A stretch of DNA of 64,000 nucleotides from Ilyonectria destructans. Taxonomy: Eukaryota > Ascomycota > Sordariomycetes > Hypocreales > Nectriaceae. Under the pieces are notes generated by a model. It was given only the letters and a program-made list of their open reading frames with translations. It was not told the origin of the DNA and ran no database searches. The translations under genes and the position numbers were made by a program. Location of the stretch: the NCBI GenBank assembly GCA_020740775.1, contig JAHEWK010000010.1:2356001-2420000 (forward strand). The letters are read 5' to 3'. Each line of letters begins with the position of its first letter. Position 1 is the first letter of the stretch. This document shows positions 31,324-42,042 of the stretch, piece after piece.

Positions 31324-33570
31324 CTAGCGTATATTGACCTGTCCTTCCCCTTTTTTGTTCGGGATCGACTTGTCAATGCAAACCCCCACGATCTTGTACG
31401 GGCCCATGGGATGATTTCTGCATATGAGCAAGTTTCCTGACCCCCAGGTATTTACATAGCCGTAATCCCTCATCATATCCGTCATGTCGTGGGTGAATTC
31501 CTCTTTGACCAGAGCCCTACCACTTGGGAGCGGTACTTCGTGATGCAAGGGTTGGTTGATCTTCTTGCGTCTGCAGCTGTTGGAATAGAGCTTGTGGGCC
31601 TGGATGTCGCCTGCGAAAGCGACCAAATCAAAGGCCTTGCCCACATCTCCGACCTGCACCAACCCCAAGCCATCCGTCAGGACTATTCTGTTGTCACGGT
31701 CCAGGAACCCAGCCGTGTCGCCGAGTGGGCTTCCCTCTACCGCGGTTATGGCTTCGAATATCAGCGCAAACGGCGCAACTATAGTGCATCCGCAGTTCAC
31801 GGTGACGTGGCATGAGATATTGGCCGTGCTTCCGTTGGCCAGGCGGGAGCCGCACTCATTGATGTCAACCATCCTGTAGTTCATCGACATGTTGTGCGTC
31901 CTGAAGCCCATGGCGTCTGGGTTCTCCCAAAAGGTGCCACTGACGGATCTGTCAATCCATCTGACGGGCTTCGCGTTGGGGTCTGAAGTCTCCCACATTG
32001 GTTGGAGCTTATCGAGGAGCCTCCTCCTGTACTCGACGAGGTCGCCGCGGCCTGGGTCCATGATGGCTCCTAGGATGGTAGCACAGTGCACCAGGATCCT
32101 GCCGGTTTCGTCCTTGACCACATCTCTGGGTTGATCGTAGGTGTGAATCCGTTCGCTACTGAACCGGCCGGTTTTGAGCTTCTTGCCGCAGTTGCAGCCC
32201 TTGAAGATGAACTGGAAATCTCCATTCCCCTGGCTGAGTCGGATCTTCATCAACTTCCGTGGGGTCCCGATAACACCCGTCATGGCCGCAGCCTTGGCTC
32301 GCCCGTCCTTTTTCAGCCTTCCTAGGTTGAGTACCCCAGCGAAGCAGTCGGTCGTCATGATTTGGTTGTCGTTTTCTACTACCGGGATCCAGTTCCACCC
32401 TCCCTCTCTGTCTCTGCCGCTCACCGCAAGGTTGGTCCACGCGAGCCCGGTCTCTGTAGACAACTTCTTGAAGAAGTTGAAAGAGATTTTCTTGATGTCG
32501 TCTCCCGACATCTCCGTATCCACCTCCTCTTTGGTGAAGAGCCCGCTGAAGATTCCCAGCAGACCCCTGAAGATGTCCGCCCTCTTCTCGCACTCCCTTG
32601 GGCTTATCGAGATAGCTGAGAAGATGTTGCTGATTCCCTTATAGTTCTCACGCCACCAGTGAGAGCCGCCGTTGATGATGTCGGTCCTTGCGCTGTTCAT
32701 CCCCTTGACCTGAGTCTGGAGTCTGCTGAGGGACAGGATATTTTCCTCTATGACCCTCAAGATGGCATTGATTGATGCCGTGTTGAGGAACCTGCCGTTT
32801 TCGATCCAATCCCGCAGCTTGAGGGCCTTGTCGTTGGAGTCAGTGGCTAGGTCCATCCAGGTATGGAGCTGTCCTATGTAGAATATGCTCGTTGGGTTTA
32901 TCCCCCACATGGTTATATTCTTACCGAGGATCATCTCTTGGAACGTCCACACCCTGGTGAAGTACGCATTTTCGAAGAGGGACCTGACGTGGTCGATACA
33001 GGTCGCGTAGCAGTTGAGCACGCCCAGCTCGATGGCAGCGGACCTCACGGTGGCCTCATCAATGTCGAATTTCCACTCCCTGTTCGCCCACTCTCTCAGA
33101 CGTTTGATCAAGTTGTCGGTCAGCCCAACTGCGTCAGAGGCGAGTGCCGAGCCGCGCATGTGGTACAGGACGTGGTCCATGAACTTTAGGTCGTCGACAA
33201 TCGTCTGCGGGATCCACTCCTCAGCCATCTCGATGAGAATATGGCATTTCTCAGCACATCTGTAGTACTCGTACATCTTGGGTATCTCGGCGACCTTCTC
33301 CTTCTCATCCGTTTGGTTGATGCACACGCAGTCCACCCACATGTACTGGATGTTGGCCGTGTCCATCAGCCGCATGATGTCTCGCAGCTTATCTGGGGAG
33401 ATGGTAACGTTCCAGTCGACGCCGCCGATCCCGCAGTTGTACGGCGATACTTTCTGGCCCCAGGTGTAGGAGAGGATCTCAAACTTGGTCACATTGTGAG
33501 CGCGGGGGTCGACGACAAAGAACTTGCCGTTGCTGTGGCTCAGCAGTCTCAGGGGGAGGGTGGTCGCCAT
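31324..33570 (-). CDS. HET-domain (heterokaryon incompatibility) protein
   Basis: An intronless gene of 748 residues. ATG 33570 is chosen; codons upstream lack an in-frame ATG. The HET hallmarks are FEILSYTWG (about residue 30), the middle block YMWVDCVCINQTDEKEK (about 78), and the third block AYFTRVWTFQEMILGKNITMWG. The remaining ~500 residues, as usual for this superfamily, show no further named domain. HET domains are death-inducing effector modules related to TIR domains and act in fungal non-self recognition. Its left neighbour is the kinase-like relic plus a DUF7053-like gene; to the right is the Est1/C2H2 membrane protein. Specificity is unknown. Confidence 0.92.
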   Translation of the reverse strand: MATTLPLRLLSHSNGKFFVVDPRAHNVTKFEILSYTWGQKVSPYNCGIGGVDWNVTISPDKLRDIMRLMDTANIQYMWVDCVCINQTDEKEKVAEIPKMYEYYRCAEKCHILIEMAEEWIPQTIVDDLKFMDHVLYHMRGSALASDAVGLTDNLIKRLREWANREWKFDIDEATVRSAAIELGVLNCYATCIDHVRSLFENAYFTRVWTFQEMILGKNITMWGINPTSIFYIGQLHTWMDLATDSNDKALKLRDWIENGRFLNTASINAILRVIEENILSLSRLQTQVKGMNSARTDIINGGSHWWRENYKGISNIFSAISISPRECEKRADIFRGLLGIFSGLFTKEEVDTEMSGDDIKKISFNFFKKLSTETGLAWTNLAVSGRDREGGWNWIPVVENDNQIMTTDCFAGVLNLGRLKKDGRAKAAAMTGVIGTPRKLMKIRLSQGNGDFQFIFKGCNCGKKLKTGRFSSERIHTYDQPRDVVKDETGRILVHCATILGAIMDPGRGDLVEYRRRLLDKLQPMWETSDPNAKPVRWIDRSVSGTFWENPDAMGFRTHNMSMNYRMVDINECGSRLANGSTANISCHVTVNCGCTIVAPFALIFEAITAVEGSPLGDTAGFLDRDNRIVLTDGLGLVQVGDVGKAFDLVAFAGDIQAHKLYSNSCRRKKINQPLHHEVPLPSGRALVKEEFTHDMTDMMRDYGYVNTWGSGNLLICRNHPMGPYKIVGVCIDKSIPNKKGEGQVNIR

Positions 33571-34559
33571 GGAAAATATCGTGTCAGGAAATGACACGGG
33601 AGAAGCCAAAGAATTAAAATTCGAAATTCAGTGCTGACAATATGCTGTAAAGGTTGGTGATGGTGGGATGTTGCTGTGTCGCCAAGGTCACGATAGTTAG
33701 GCCAGTCTCAGACTTACTTGGGCAAGACAGTCATAAGTCCAACTCATATTCAAGATTCCTCCCTGATGCCCTAGGCACAAGGAGAATTAGCGAGCTTTTG
33801 AATCACATCTTGTTCTAGCCTCGGGCTTTGGTCCAGGGGCTTTCAGCCGTACGCGACATGGGGGCACAACGGCGCGAGGAGTATGCAGCTGATTGGTTAG
33901 ACAATTTCCACTTCCACGCTCCGTGTTTTAATTATTTGCTTTTCTTTTTTTTATCCTGAGAGGGCCAACCAGAGCGTAAGGACGCCCCGCAGCTGAGCTC
34001 TAGGTGCATTTACGCAACCTTATCAATAAGCTTGGCATCCCGTTGTGGATGGATTCGTACCGCTGTGGCTGTTGGACTCGCTACGCTTGTGTAGCTATTC
34101 GCCTGCACAAGAGAAACTCCACAATGTCCGAAGCGAGGTGCTGAATTGGAGTCCCTCATTCGGGGTCGAACCGTGTCGATCTCAACTAGGTGCCGTTGCC
34201 CCAAAAATAGAAGCTTGAAAGTTAGCCGAGGGATATAGCCGCCAGGTTTGGCTTGAAGACCGGCGATGTAAGCCACTTGATTGTCAAGGCTTGTTTCTTG
34301 AATACTGTCGACGGCAGCAGCAAAACTGGGGACTCGTAAAATCATCAACTGCCTTCGTTGCATCGTGTCTTGGCAAGACATCAGGCCAACCGGATTAGTG
34401 GTAAATCTGCCTTCCATACTGAGGATCTTCTGTATATTCTAGTACATCTGCAGTACTAAACATGCACACCAATTATTTGCAAGTACTGTATGGCTTTCAT
34501 CCATTTAAAGATATTGACTAAGCTAAAACAAACAACCAAATGCTACCCAAATTGAAAAT
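33571..34559. other. Intergenic, one unsupported open frame
   Basis: About 1 kb upstream of the HET gene and downstream of the Est1/C2H2 gene. A 135-codon frame at 34417-34010 (minus) starts with ATG but shows no domain, leader or splice context and was not called. Confidence 0.4.
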
Positions 34560-37500
34560 TTAGCGAGAGTGAGCCTGATGCTTATGTCTTAACATCTTAT
34601 CCTTCCGAGCAAATCTTTTTTTACATCCTGCAACGTCACATGGAATCTTTATCTTGCCATCCGTACCCGAGTGTCTTGACCGCTGGTGGCGTTCTAGATC
34701 ACGCCTCGTAGAGAATCTCATGTTACACCCCTCGACAGAACATCTTTCAGGCTTGGAATGTTTCAGAAAGTGCTTACTGAAATGTCGGTTAGTATGCTAA
34801 CGGCACCAAGGAAATCGAACTTACTTCAAATCACAAGCCCGGCTGAATTTGAGAAGGCACTGAGTGCATTGGAAAGCTAGGTGCCTTTCTGCGCTTAGAC
34901 CCCCAGTAGGTGTTGCAGTGTCCCGCTTTTCCAGCTCAGATAGGATCCCGACAGTCTTGTTGTTGCATTTTGGTGTCTTGGAGATGCCAGGAATATTCAG
35001 ATCCAAAGAGCTTTGGGGAGTCTCGACAAGCGGATCCTCCGAATGCCTTGGATCGGTATCAATTGCTGACATCTCCGAAGGAACTGAGGCACTGTCAGGT
35101 GTTGTCATACACTGAAAGCTCTCCTCTGCGCATGTCTCACTCGAGGTTTCAGTAGAGTAGCTCATGTGCGTCCCTGAATCGGTTGCCACGTGGGACGTAA
35201 CGTTCCAGCTCGTAATCGCTGTCTCAGGACGAAGTATCTGGATCAATGCAGTCTCTTCTTTCCCTATGAACGACTCCTGCGGTGATATAGGTGGCGTTGA
35301 AATAGCTGCGTCTGTCAAGGGATTTGGTAATATGCCCCCGTGACCTTGACCAGACTGTATGGGCTCTTCCATTTGAGAGCTGTGAGATTTGGCGTCGTTG
35401 TCCCACTCCCTCAGCCTGGAACTGAACAAGCTCGTCTCTGGATCAAAATCCAACGGAGCTGAAAACTGGGCGAGCCTTTGCCCAACAGCCAATACTCTTC
35501 TCTCCCGAGCCAGTTCTCGAGTGGGTATCTCTGCTCCACCGGCCAGACTATAGAAATCGAGATCATGAGCAGAAAACCAATTGGGTGGAAAATAGTTTCC
35601 AGCCCAACCCAGACCTCTCATATCCCAGTCTTCGGGCAGAGGACCATCTTCCCCTCTAAAAGGGTTCGAAAACACTTCGATGGGGTTTAGCCCCTTTGAG
35701 TGGATGCGCACAGTCACATCATTGAGAGATGATGCCACCAAGTCCCATGGAACCCAGTGTGTCAGGTAAGCCATTGCGGACGGATGATCAACCACGTACA
35801 GCATGAAAACCAGCCGGACATGTAAGTAGGCCATGAAATCTAAATTTTCAGCATTAATAAAGACACATGAGTCAGATTGTTGAGCAAGTGTGCATGCGTT
35901 CTCGAGTTGCTGGATCCGCTTCGATTCGCTTTCTTGAGTTTCAGTCTCACAATCTTGCGTTTGTGGTCCGTTGATTGCTTGTTGAAGAAGACTGCTCTTG
36001 TCGCCATATGCGAGAAGACAATTGCAGAGTGTTATAGACATTTGATATCTGCTACATAGGTTAGCTTTTGTAGGATTCAGCTGTTGCCAATCGACGTCGG
36101 TGGAGCTTAATGGCCACTCACTGTCTGGTGACCCATCCTCCACTTTCTAACGGTCGTTTGGATACTAGGCCGGAGACAAAGGTTTTGACCACATTCTTGA
36201 AGTCCTCGACATTTGTTTGAGTGAAAATAATAGCATGAGCTTGCAGAAACGCTGCGTCACAAGGGGCCATGTCCCTCAATTGACGACCAATCATGAATGT
36301 CTCCGTGATTAACTCCTTTGATTGTAAGAAAGGCTCCGGCACACACAAGCTTTTGATCAAATAGAACATCTGCTGTACGACGTTGGAACCAGATAACATG
36401 GCGAGACGATGATAGAACCTTCCCGTGGTGGGCATTTGGAATGAGGTGCGACAGTACCAATGTCGAGAAATGGTTTTCCACTTCTCATCACTTGTGCTAT
36501 CAGCGCTATTGGTACGTAGACTACCAATGGGTATTAGACATTAATTGATCTTCCCCTGCTTAAAGAAATGACAGAGAAATGAGTAAACGTACCGGTATCG
36601 TCCGAGATCACCGAGACACTCGTACCAAGTGTTGTCAAATCTAGGGGCCGCTTCATGGAGTCGCTCAATAGTATTGGATGCTATATCCAAAAAGCTCAAC
36701 CTATGTTCTGACGAGGGTGGTAGGTGATGATGCATCAGGTCGAGCAAGGAATGAACCCCATGCCGCCACATCCTCCCTGGTAAACCACAGTCGGAAGCCA
36801 TCCGACGCAAGTCACGATCGGCGGAAGGGTGCTGCGAAGTAAGTAAAAGCTCATGGTGTTTGCGAAGGAGATTCCGGTGCAGTTCAATGCGAGCTCGCCA
36901 TTGATCGTCCGTTAATTGCTGAGCCCTCTCAGCTTGGATGCAGTCGGTCTCAATTTTCACTAGTTCATCGTAAAGACGATCAACTTCTGCAAAGGGCTGT
37001 TCTGAGTGAATGGAATGCGCTCCCTCCTTGCACAGTTAGGAATACCGTCGGATGCAACAAAATTGAATTCACATACATTAATTCGAATGGGGTCCATTGT
37101 GGTAATTGAATTGCGAGTAACCGGAGGCACAGTGGTTTCACCCGCTATGGCCACCTTTTCCACGAGGCAATAGGAGCAGCGTGGTGTACCACAACCCGGA
37201 CATGAACTTACTGACACCTTCATGCCTCCGCAGGGACACACGCACTTGAAGAAGAAAGTAAGCATTTCTACTTGGTCACTAGGAAAGTACATCTGAGAAC
37301 AGCAATACGTACACATTTCCAGATCCAGACTTTCCTCTTCCGGTTCCGGCTCCGCTTGTAAATTGGCGGTGCAAGAGTCAGAATAGCGGCAATAACACCG
37401 ATGCCCGAGACATTGGGTGTTTCATTTTCTCGTTTTCTGGATTGATCATTTGTTGAATTCGTTGTGTTTTGAGGTTGATCAACTCCTTCGTGTGATATTT

Positions 37501-38184
37501 GTGCTCCTGGCAGCTGCTACTAAGTGTTAGACAGGTTGATTGAAGTATGCTTCATATCCACAGCATATCACACCAAGCACAGCGTGTTGAAACCATTCAC
37601 AGGGGATGAAAAAAGAAACTTGCATTCGAAGGCGTTTGATTGACGTCGAGAGCTTCATCTTGAGGAGCGGGGTCGTTCTGTTCCAGTTCTGTTGAATCAG
37701 AGTGGGATGGTAAGGATACACTTGTCACCCCAGCCGCATCGACTAAGAAGAAATTAGTCATGATGTCAAAGATAAATAACATGCTTTGGCACACTTGAGT
37801 TCTGATCACGCATGTGATCGTTTCCATCACTGGAAGGTTGCTCAGAGATGGAAACAGCATCTTGAAGCTCCTCGAGGTAGAGACTGTCTTGGCGAGAGTC
37901 GTCAACATTACGAGGGAGAATAGCTTCGACAAATGGATTTGAGCTGATAGAATCATTTGAAGCGCCGTGGATGGAACGAATTCCTGGCTCGGCCGAGGGA
38001 CTATCGTTGCGTGAAGTGACATCACGGCCCGGTCTGTCGGTTGGGGTAATCAGCAAAACCGTCAATTAGGTTACGATATTAGCGCTGCATACTCAATGAC
38101 CGCGGGCGAACTTTTCGGCTCTGAAATCCCCCAAGTCAGACATATAAGAGTGAACACGCAGGACCAGAGCTGAATTGTGCGCAT
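34560..38184 (-). CDS. Membrane-anchored Est1-type domain protein with three C2H2 fingers
   Basis: Nine exons (38184-38093, 38033-37795, 37742-37624, 37516-37313, 37244-37077, 36996-36593, 36520-36122, 36051-34825, 34776-34560) total 3069 bases and stay in frame for 1022 residues. Order of parts: leader (IQLWSCVFTLICLTWG); Ser/Asp-rich ectodomain with N-glycosylation sites; one span (GIGVIAAILTLAPPIY, about 187-203) with a basic stop-transfer; a cysteine cluster (KCCVCPCGG..CPGCGTPRCSYC); an Est1-type helical domain (about 275-540) with LTDDQWRARIELHRNLL, QHPSADRDLRRMASDCGLPGRMWRHG, ECLGDLGRYR and GRFYHRLAMLSG; a long linker; and three C2H2 fingers (CTQC..H, CSVEGC..H, CDVAGC..H) at the end. 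Intron 3 (37623-37517) uses a GC donor (GCAAGT). Predicted soluble nuclear modules behind a membrane anchor are unusual; a fusion of two neighbouring genes at the annotation level must be excluded by RNA. Confidence 0.75.
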
Positions 38185-38863
38185 GGTCACTACCAAGAGC
38201 AACCAGATGTATGGGAGCGTCTGTCTGAGTGAAAGAGAGTGGTCAAAATGGCTCAACCAAAATGAGCTCCTTTCACGAACAGCCGGGATATGGCGACCGA
38301 TACCAATATTGTGGTCATGTGTTGAGTTGAAATGATTTGAGATTTGAGATTTGAGACTATTTCAAGTCATTCGTTTTGGGTTGCATGGGCTGGTGGCCCT
38401 TTTTATGGCTATGGAAGCTTACTATGTATACTCAAGTAGCCGCAAACGCTGGTGGCCCCAATTCTTTGCTACCTCAGGCATTAAATCTCTCGTTCAATCC
38501 AAGACACGAATGTGCCTCCGATTGGCTGCGAGCCAAGGGCATCGCCAGAACCAATAATGGTGCGTTGAAGCAGCGTTTATGTCAGCACATCCCCGCTCTG
38601 AGAGTACCTGTTGCAAGAATGAATGTCAACATCTGCACATATCTAGTATGTACGTACTCGCGGTAAGCTGTGGTACACGTTTACAATTTCGTGCAGCCGA
38701 CGCTCTAGCCTTGACCGCCCTAAGCGTGGGATTCAGGAGACTCTCGCCGATGGCCTCGGTAAGGGTATCACGAGACGATCAAAGTAAGCGGGTCCCCGGA
38801 TAGTTTTCTTGATGATCTGGAATGGTCCTTATATCATAGCATTGAATTTCCCGCCGTCGTATC
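38185..38863. other. Intergenic, small 7-bp tandem repeat
   Basis: The upstream region of the Est1/C2H2 gene. A 7-base unit (atttgag) is repeated three times near 38335-38355. Nothing else recognised. Confidence 0.5.
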
Positions 38864-39640
38864 TCAGAGCTTGTAATTACTGCTTCCAAAAATGTCACCA
38901 TTTTTCAATCCCTCGCCGCGGCCTGCTAAATGGTTCCAGGGCTGTTCATCTATTGTCTCTCTCATCCAAAAGGCAAGGGCAACTGATTGAACTGTTTTCT
39001 GTGTCGGATTTTGTCCGTCAATGGCTGAACCGGAAATGACCGCTGGGGCCAAGGTTGGTCAACAGAGATCCAAATGTGTATCCCAAATCATGACATGGGG
39101 TGGATCTAGCTCTCCGTCTCCAAGAGCAATCAGAATCTTGCAGCTCACCAGAACAGGACGTTTCCTTTGATTCCACTTCCTTATGCGCTTCCATGCTGCA
39201 ATCAATCTCTCGGTACACGTACGAGAGTGAAGACGGACGTTACCAGGCTTATCGAGGCAGATACGGGTGTTGACGGAATTATGTTTGAGAAATGGCGCTC
39301 TAAAATATGAATGAATGGGTTGGTCTTAATACTGTTCGTAAATTGAGTTGGAATATGGTAGTGAGGGAAGAAGCTTGAATAGAAAAGAAAAAGTTGACCT
39401 GCTTTAAATACAAGTAAGCCACCTTGTAACAGTACTGCATGGCGGTCTCGATGGGTGGCCCCAAATAGATGACACTGGTGGCCCTCATGCTCTCGATACC
39501 AACCATGATTTCCCGTGCTCCGATACCGCCGCTGTAATCGCACAGCTGTATAGATATGTTTTCCAACCAGATCTTCCTATCTCGATGCTGGAACTTGATG
39601 AGTTCAACGTTTGGCTAGATTACCACGACATCAATCATCC
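38864..39640 (-). pseudogene. Relic of an unidentified protein gene
   Basis: Two coding-looking blocks on the minus strand. The upper (39640-39399) contains VELIKFQHRDRKIWLENISI and GGIGAREIMVGIESMRA. The lower (39299-38864) contains RLIAAWKRIRKWNQRKRPVLV, GELDPPHVMIWDTHLDL, PTLAPAVISGSAIDG and RGEGLKNGDIFG. A TGA at 39059-39061 interrupts the lower block, and no splice pair joins the two in frame. I do not recognise the family. Codon quality is better than chance, so it is reported as a decayed gene. Confidence 0.45.
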
Positions 39641-39825
39641 AACCCGGGGCTCGATTCAGTCAACTGAAACTTTATGTTCTAGGACAGGTAAATTTGATTA
39701 CTATTGCCCTAGGGATTTAAGAGTTAAAAGTACTGTTAACTCGCGGCTACCTGCTAACTTCATTGATTGTAGTCGGACGACAGAAGGCAGTCGATTGAGT
39801 TCACTTCCTCATACTTTGGATTATT

Positions 39826-40044
39826 CTATTTGAACACAAGCTCGTTTCCATTGCGATAAATCGTCTTAAGCTCACACAGTCCGCCGAGGTCGTTCTTATC
39901 GTCGTTGAAAAAACCGAGGGCTTGGATCTCCCAGTCGACGTCGATTTTATTTAGAGCTTTCAAGGGTTTCAGCAGTGTCATTAGAGGGGCGCTGGCGGCA
40001 ATACTGTTGCTCACGAGAAAAGCTCCGGCAAAGGGGATAGGTTA
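39826..40044 (-). pseudogene. C-terminal fragment of an unidentified protein
   Basis: PIPFAGAFLVSNSIAASAPL, then KALNKIDVDWEIQALGFFND and LGGLCELKTIYRNGNELVFK, then a stop. The frame is closed just upstream by TAA and no start or donor-matched exon was found, so this looks like the last exon of a broken gene, perhaps the same gene as the relic to its left. Confidence 0.35.
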
Positions 40045-40148
40045 CTACCAATTCGTAGCGGCATTTTTCAACGACCCAGTAACCCCCTCGCAGGTCTCTT
40101 AGCCCAGGCTTACAGTTCTAATGCATTCTCTTAGTGATGGCAGTTTTA

Positions 40149-40207
40149 TCCACAATTCAAGCATTTCCTACCCAATGCTTCCACGATGACCAAATATCAA
40201 GCTTTTC
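40149..40207. repeat. 59-bp perfect dispersed repeat, copy 2
   Basis: Identical to 19747-19805; see that entry. Flanks differ on both sides. Confidence 0.85.
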
Positions 40208-40476
40208 AACTTGTAAAAGTTAAACCTGTATGAATATATAATTAGTTAGCTCAAGAAGCCGAGCCCTAACTCTTTCCCTCCCTCGCACATCATCTTTCGT
40301 ATTAAAAAGCAACACGCCTCGTTCAGCAGCAAGAACTCTAGTCGGCCTGGCTGACGCTGCAAGCCCAGCAGCAATCCAATACACAACGCATGATCAAACG
40401 ACAAGCGGTTAGACTCGTATCCTCATGAGTCATCCGGGGGCGGAGGGTTTAGTCGAAGGTTTACAGGCGAAGGTTT

Positions 40477-40507
<31 letters not shown>

Positions 40508-40851
40508 GCGGTCTTTATATATCAAGGTTACACTTCAATTCACTTCGTTGAGCAACATAATGGCCATCGGTGTAAGATTATTATCAAGAGGTTAGGGTGC
40601 CCTAGTACACACATACCCAGAGGGGGGACTAGAAGCTCAACAGTAAAAAAAAAAACACCAACAATAGTATCAACAATACAGACTATTTACCCAGTCCATT
40701 GAAAGGTCAACAGTTACTCAAACAGACTAAGGTTTCTAGTCTAACTGGTTACCTTTCCCAATTCCTCAATAAGCTGTAAGAACAGCTATATCTTGAAAAA
40801 GCTAGATCTGCTGGAAAAGCTAGATCTTGGAAAAGGCAAAATCATGATGGA

Positions 40852-40859
40852 TATAAAAG
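40852..40859 (+). promoter_or_regulatory. TATA box before a small gene
   Basis: TATAAAAG is followed by a CT/CA-rich leader ending in aacaag before ATG 40937, the usual look of a short fungal 5' untranslated region. Confidence 0.45.
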
Positions 40860-40936
40860 CTCTGCAGGCCCTCTTGCATTCCAGCCATCCTTGTATCCTC
40901 ACACACCTCGACCAACCGCTATCCCAACAGAACAAG

Positions 40937-41196
40937 ATGCCTCTCCCTTTCCGTCTCACAGTGCAGACTGATGAGGTCTATCCCAATTATCGCTATATCT
41001 ATAGCTTTCAATTCAATCTGGAAGAGTTAATAGGGACTAACCCAGCCCTTATTGGTAAGATTATTATAAACTCCGATAAGAGCTCTAGCATAGATCCGCA
41101 ACTACAGGCCAGATGAAACTCAATTTACAAAAACACATTATGGCAAATTATTTTGAATTGGCCGGGGGGGCTATGTCATTTTCGGGCTCCTACTAA
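40937..41196 (+). CDS. Small hypothetical protein
   Basis: ATG 40937 in good context (aacaagATG) 78 bases after a TATA box. Exons 40937-41054 and 41108-41196 (53-base intron, gtaaga..acag) give 68 residues beginning MPLPFRLTVQTDEVYPNYRY; without splicing it would be 59 residues. No domain is recognised. The start and length recall small proteins of the EthD/dimeric barrel type, but nothing diagnostic is visible. Confidence 0.35.
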
Positions 41197-41357
41197 AGGT
41201 ATCTCCGAACAGACCGTAAATGGAACCATGCTATTATGCCCGATACAAACGCCGCAAGCGGACCACGTCACCATCGTGGCAATGGTACGGGGCGACCGAA
41301 AGATCTACTCCGCTAAGCAGTAGTTTTGACTTAGACCTAGGTTGCATATCCGTCTCG

Positions 41358-41366
41358 TATATAATA
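41358..41366 (+). promoter_or_regulatory. TATA box of the EthD gene
   Basis: TATATAATA 95 bases before ATG 41453, with a pyrimidine/CA-rich leader between. Confidence 0.5.
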
Positions 41367-41452
41367 TACCGCAAGTGTCTCATCAAGCTTCGAGCATTTC
41401 CAGATACCATCTTCTCCCAAGCCTCATCACAACCTACACGAATACATACAAA

Positions 41453-41770
41453 ATGCCAGCCTCCATCACGATTCTCTTTCCCAACGGGCCAGATGCACAG
41501 TACAATATTGAGTACTATCAGCAGCACCCCATGCCTCTGATTGAAACCCTTTGGAGTTCATTTAGCATCACGAGTTGGTCTGTCACGACATTTACGCCCA
41601 GCCCTGACGGCACTCCATCAGCGTTCGCCTTTGGATCCGCGGCGAATTGGGACGACGAAGAGTCGATTCAAAAGGCATTTTCAACCCCGGAAACTCACTA
41701 TATCATGAAGGATGTATCAAATTTCAGCAACAAAGAGCCTGTTTTCTTGTTTGGAAATGTGTTCGAATAG
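41453..41770 (+). CDS. EthD-domain protein
   Basis: A single exon of 105 residues. The family pattern is clear: ITILFPNGPDAQYNIEYYQQ-HPMPLIE at the start, a central WSVTTFTPSPDGTPSAFAFG, then NWDDEESIQKAF and the conserved end DVSNFSNKEPVFLFGNV. EthD proteins are small dimeric alpha/beta-barrel proteins found beside oxidative degradation or metabolite genes; some fungal relatives are dehydratases or decarboxylases of aromatic polyketides. The adjacent P450 (convergent) fits such a role. No catalytic residue can be assigned. Confidence 0.85.
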   Translation: MPASITILFPNGPDAQYNIEYYQQHPMPLIETLWSSFSITSWSVTTFTPSPDGTPSAFAFGSAANWDDEESIQKAFSTPETHYIMKDVSNFSNKEPVFLFGNVFE

Positions 41771-42042
41771 CAGGAAGAGCACTGAGCTCATGAATGAGTG
41801 GGTATCTCAAAGTGGAATGACACTGGGTGAAGTGGGGAGCGATTACGGGAAACATGTGCGCAGTTAACCTAATCTAACAAGTAATACCATGGATATCGTT
41901 CTTGGTCAAACTCCTATTCAGTCATCGCATTTCTTAATGTAACCATCTTGATCTCTACTAGGACCTGAACCTCCAAACATTCTACTTAGCCATACTGCCC
42001 TGCATGAGCACACGTCGCGATCAACTCGACATTATTAGTCAG

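Larger units (their letters stand above)
40045..40936. other. Intergenic with dispersed repeat and homopolymer run
   Basis: Holds copy 2 of the 59-bp repeat (40149-40207), a poly-T/poly-G run at about 40477-40508, a 14-base direct repeat (gaaaagctagatct, near 40796 and 40814) and the TATA box at 40852. Confidence 0.5.

Noticed and set aside
34010..34417. 135-codon minus-strand frame with ATG
   Set aside because: No domain, leader, splice partner or family resemblance; open-frame length alone is weak evidence.
40585..40605. Telomere-like TTAGGG
   Set aside because: Only one unit; no tandem array, so not a telomere or subtelomere sign.
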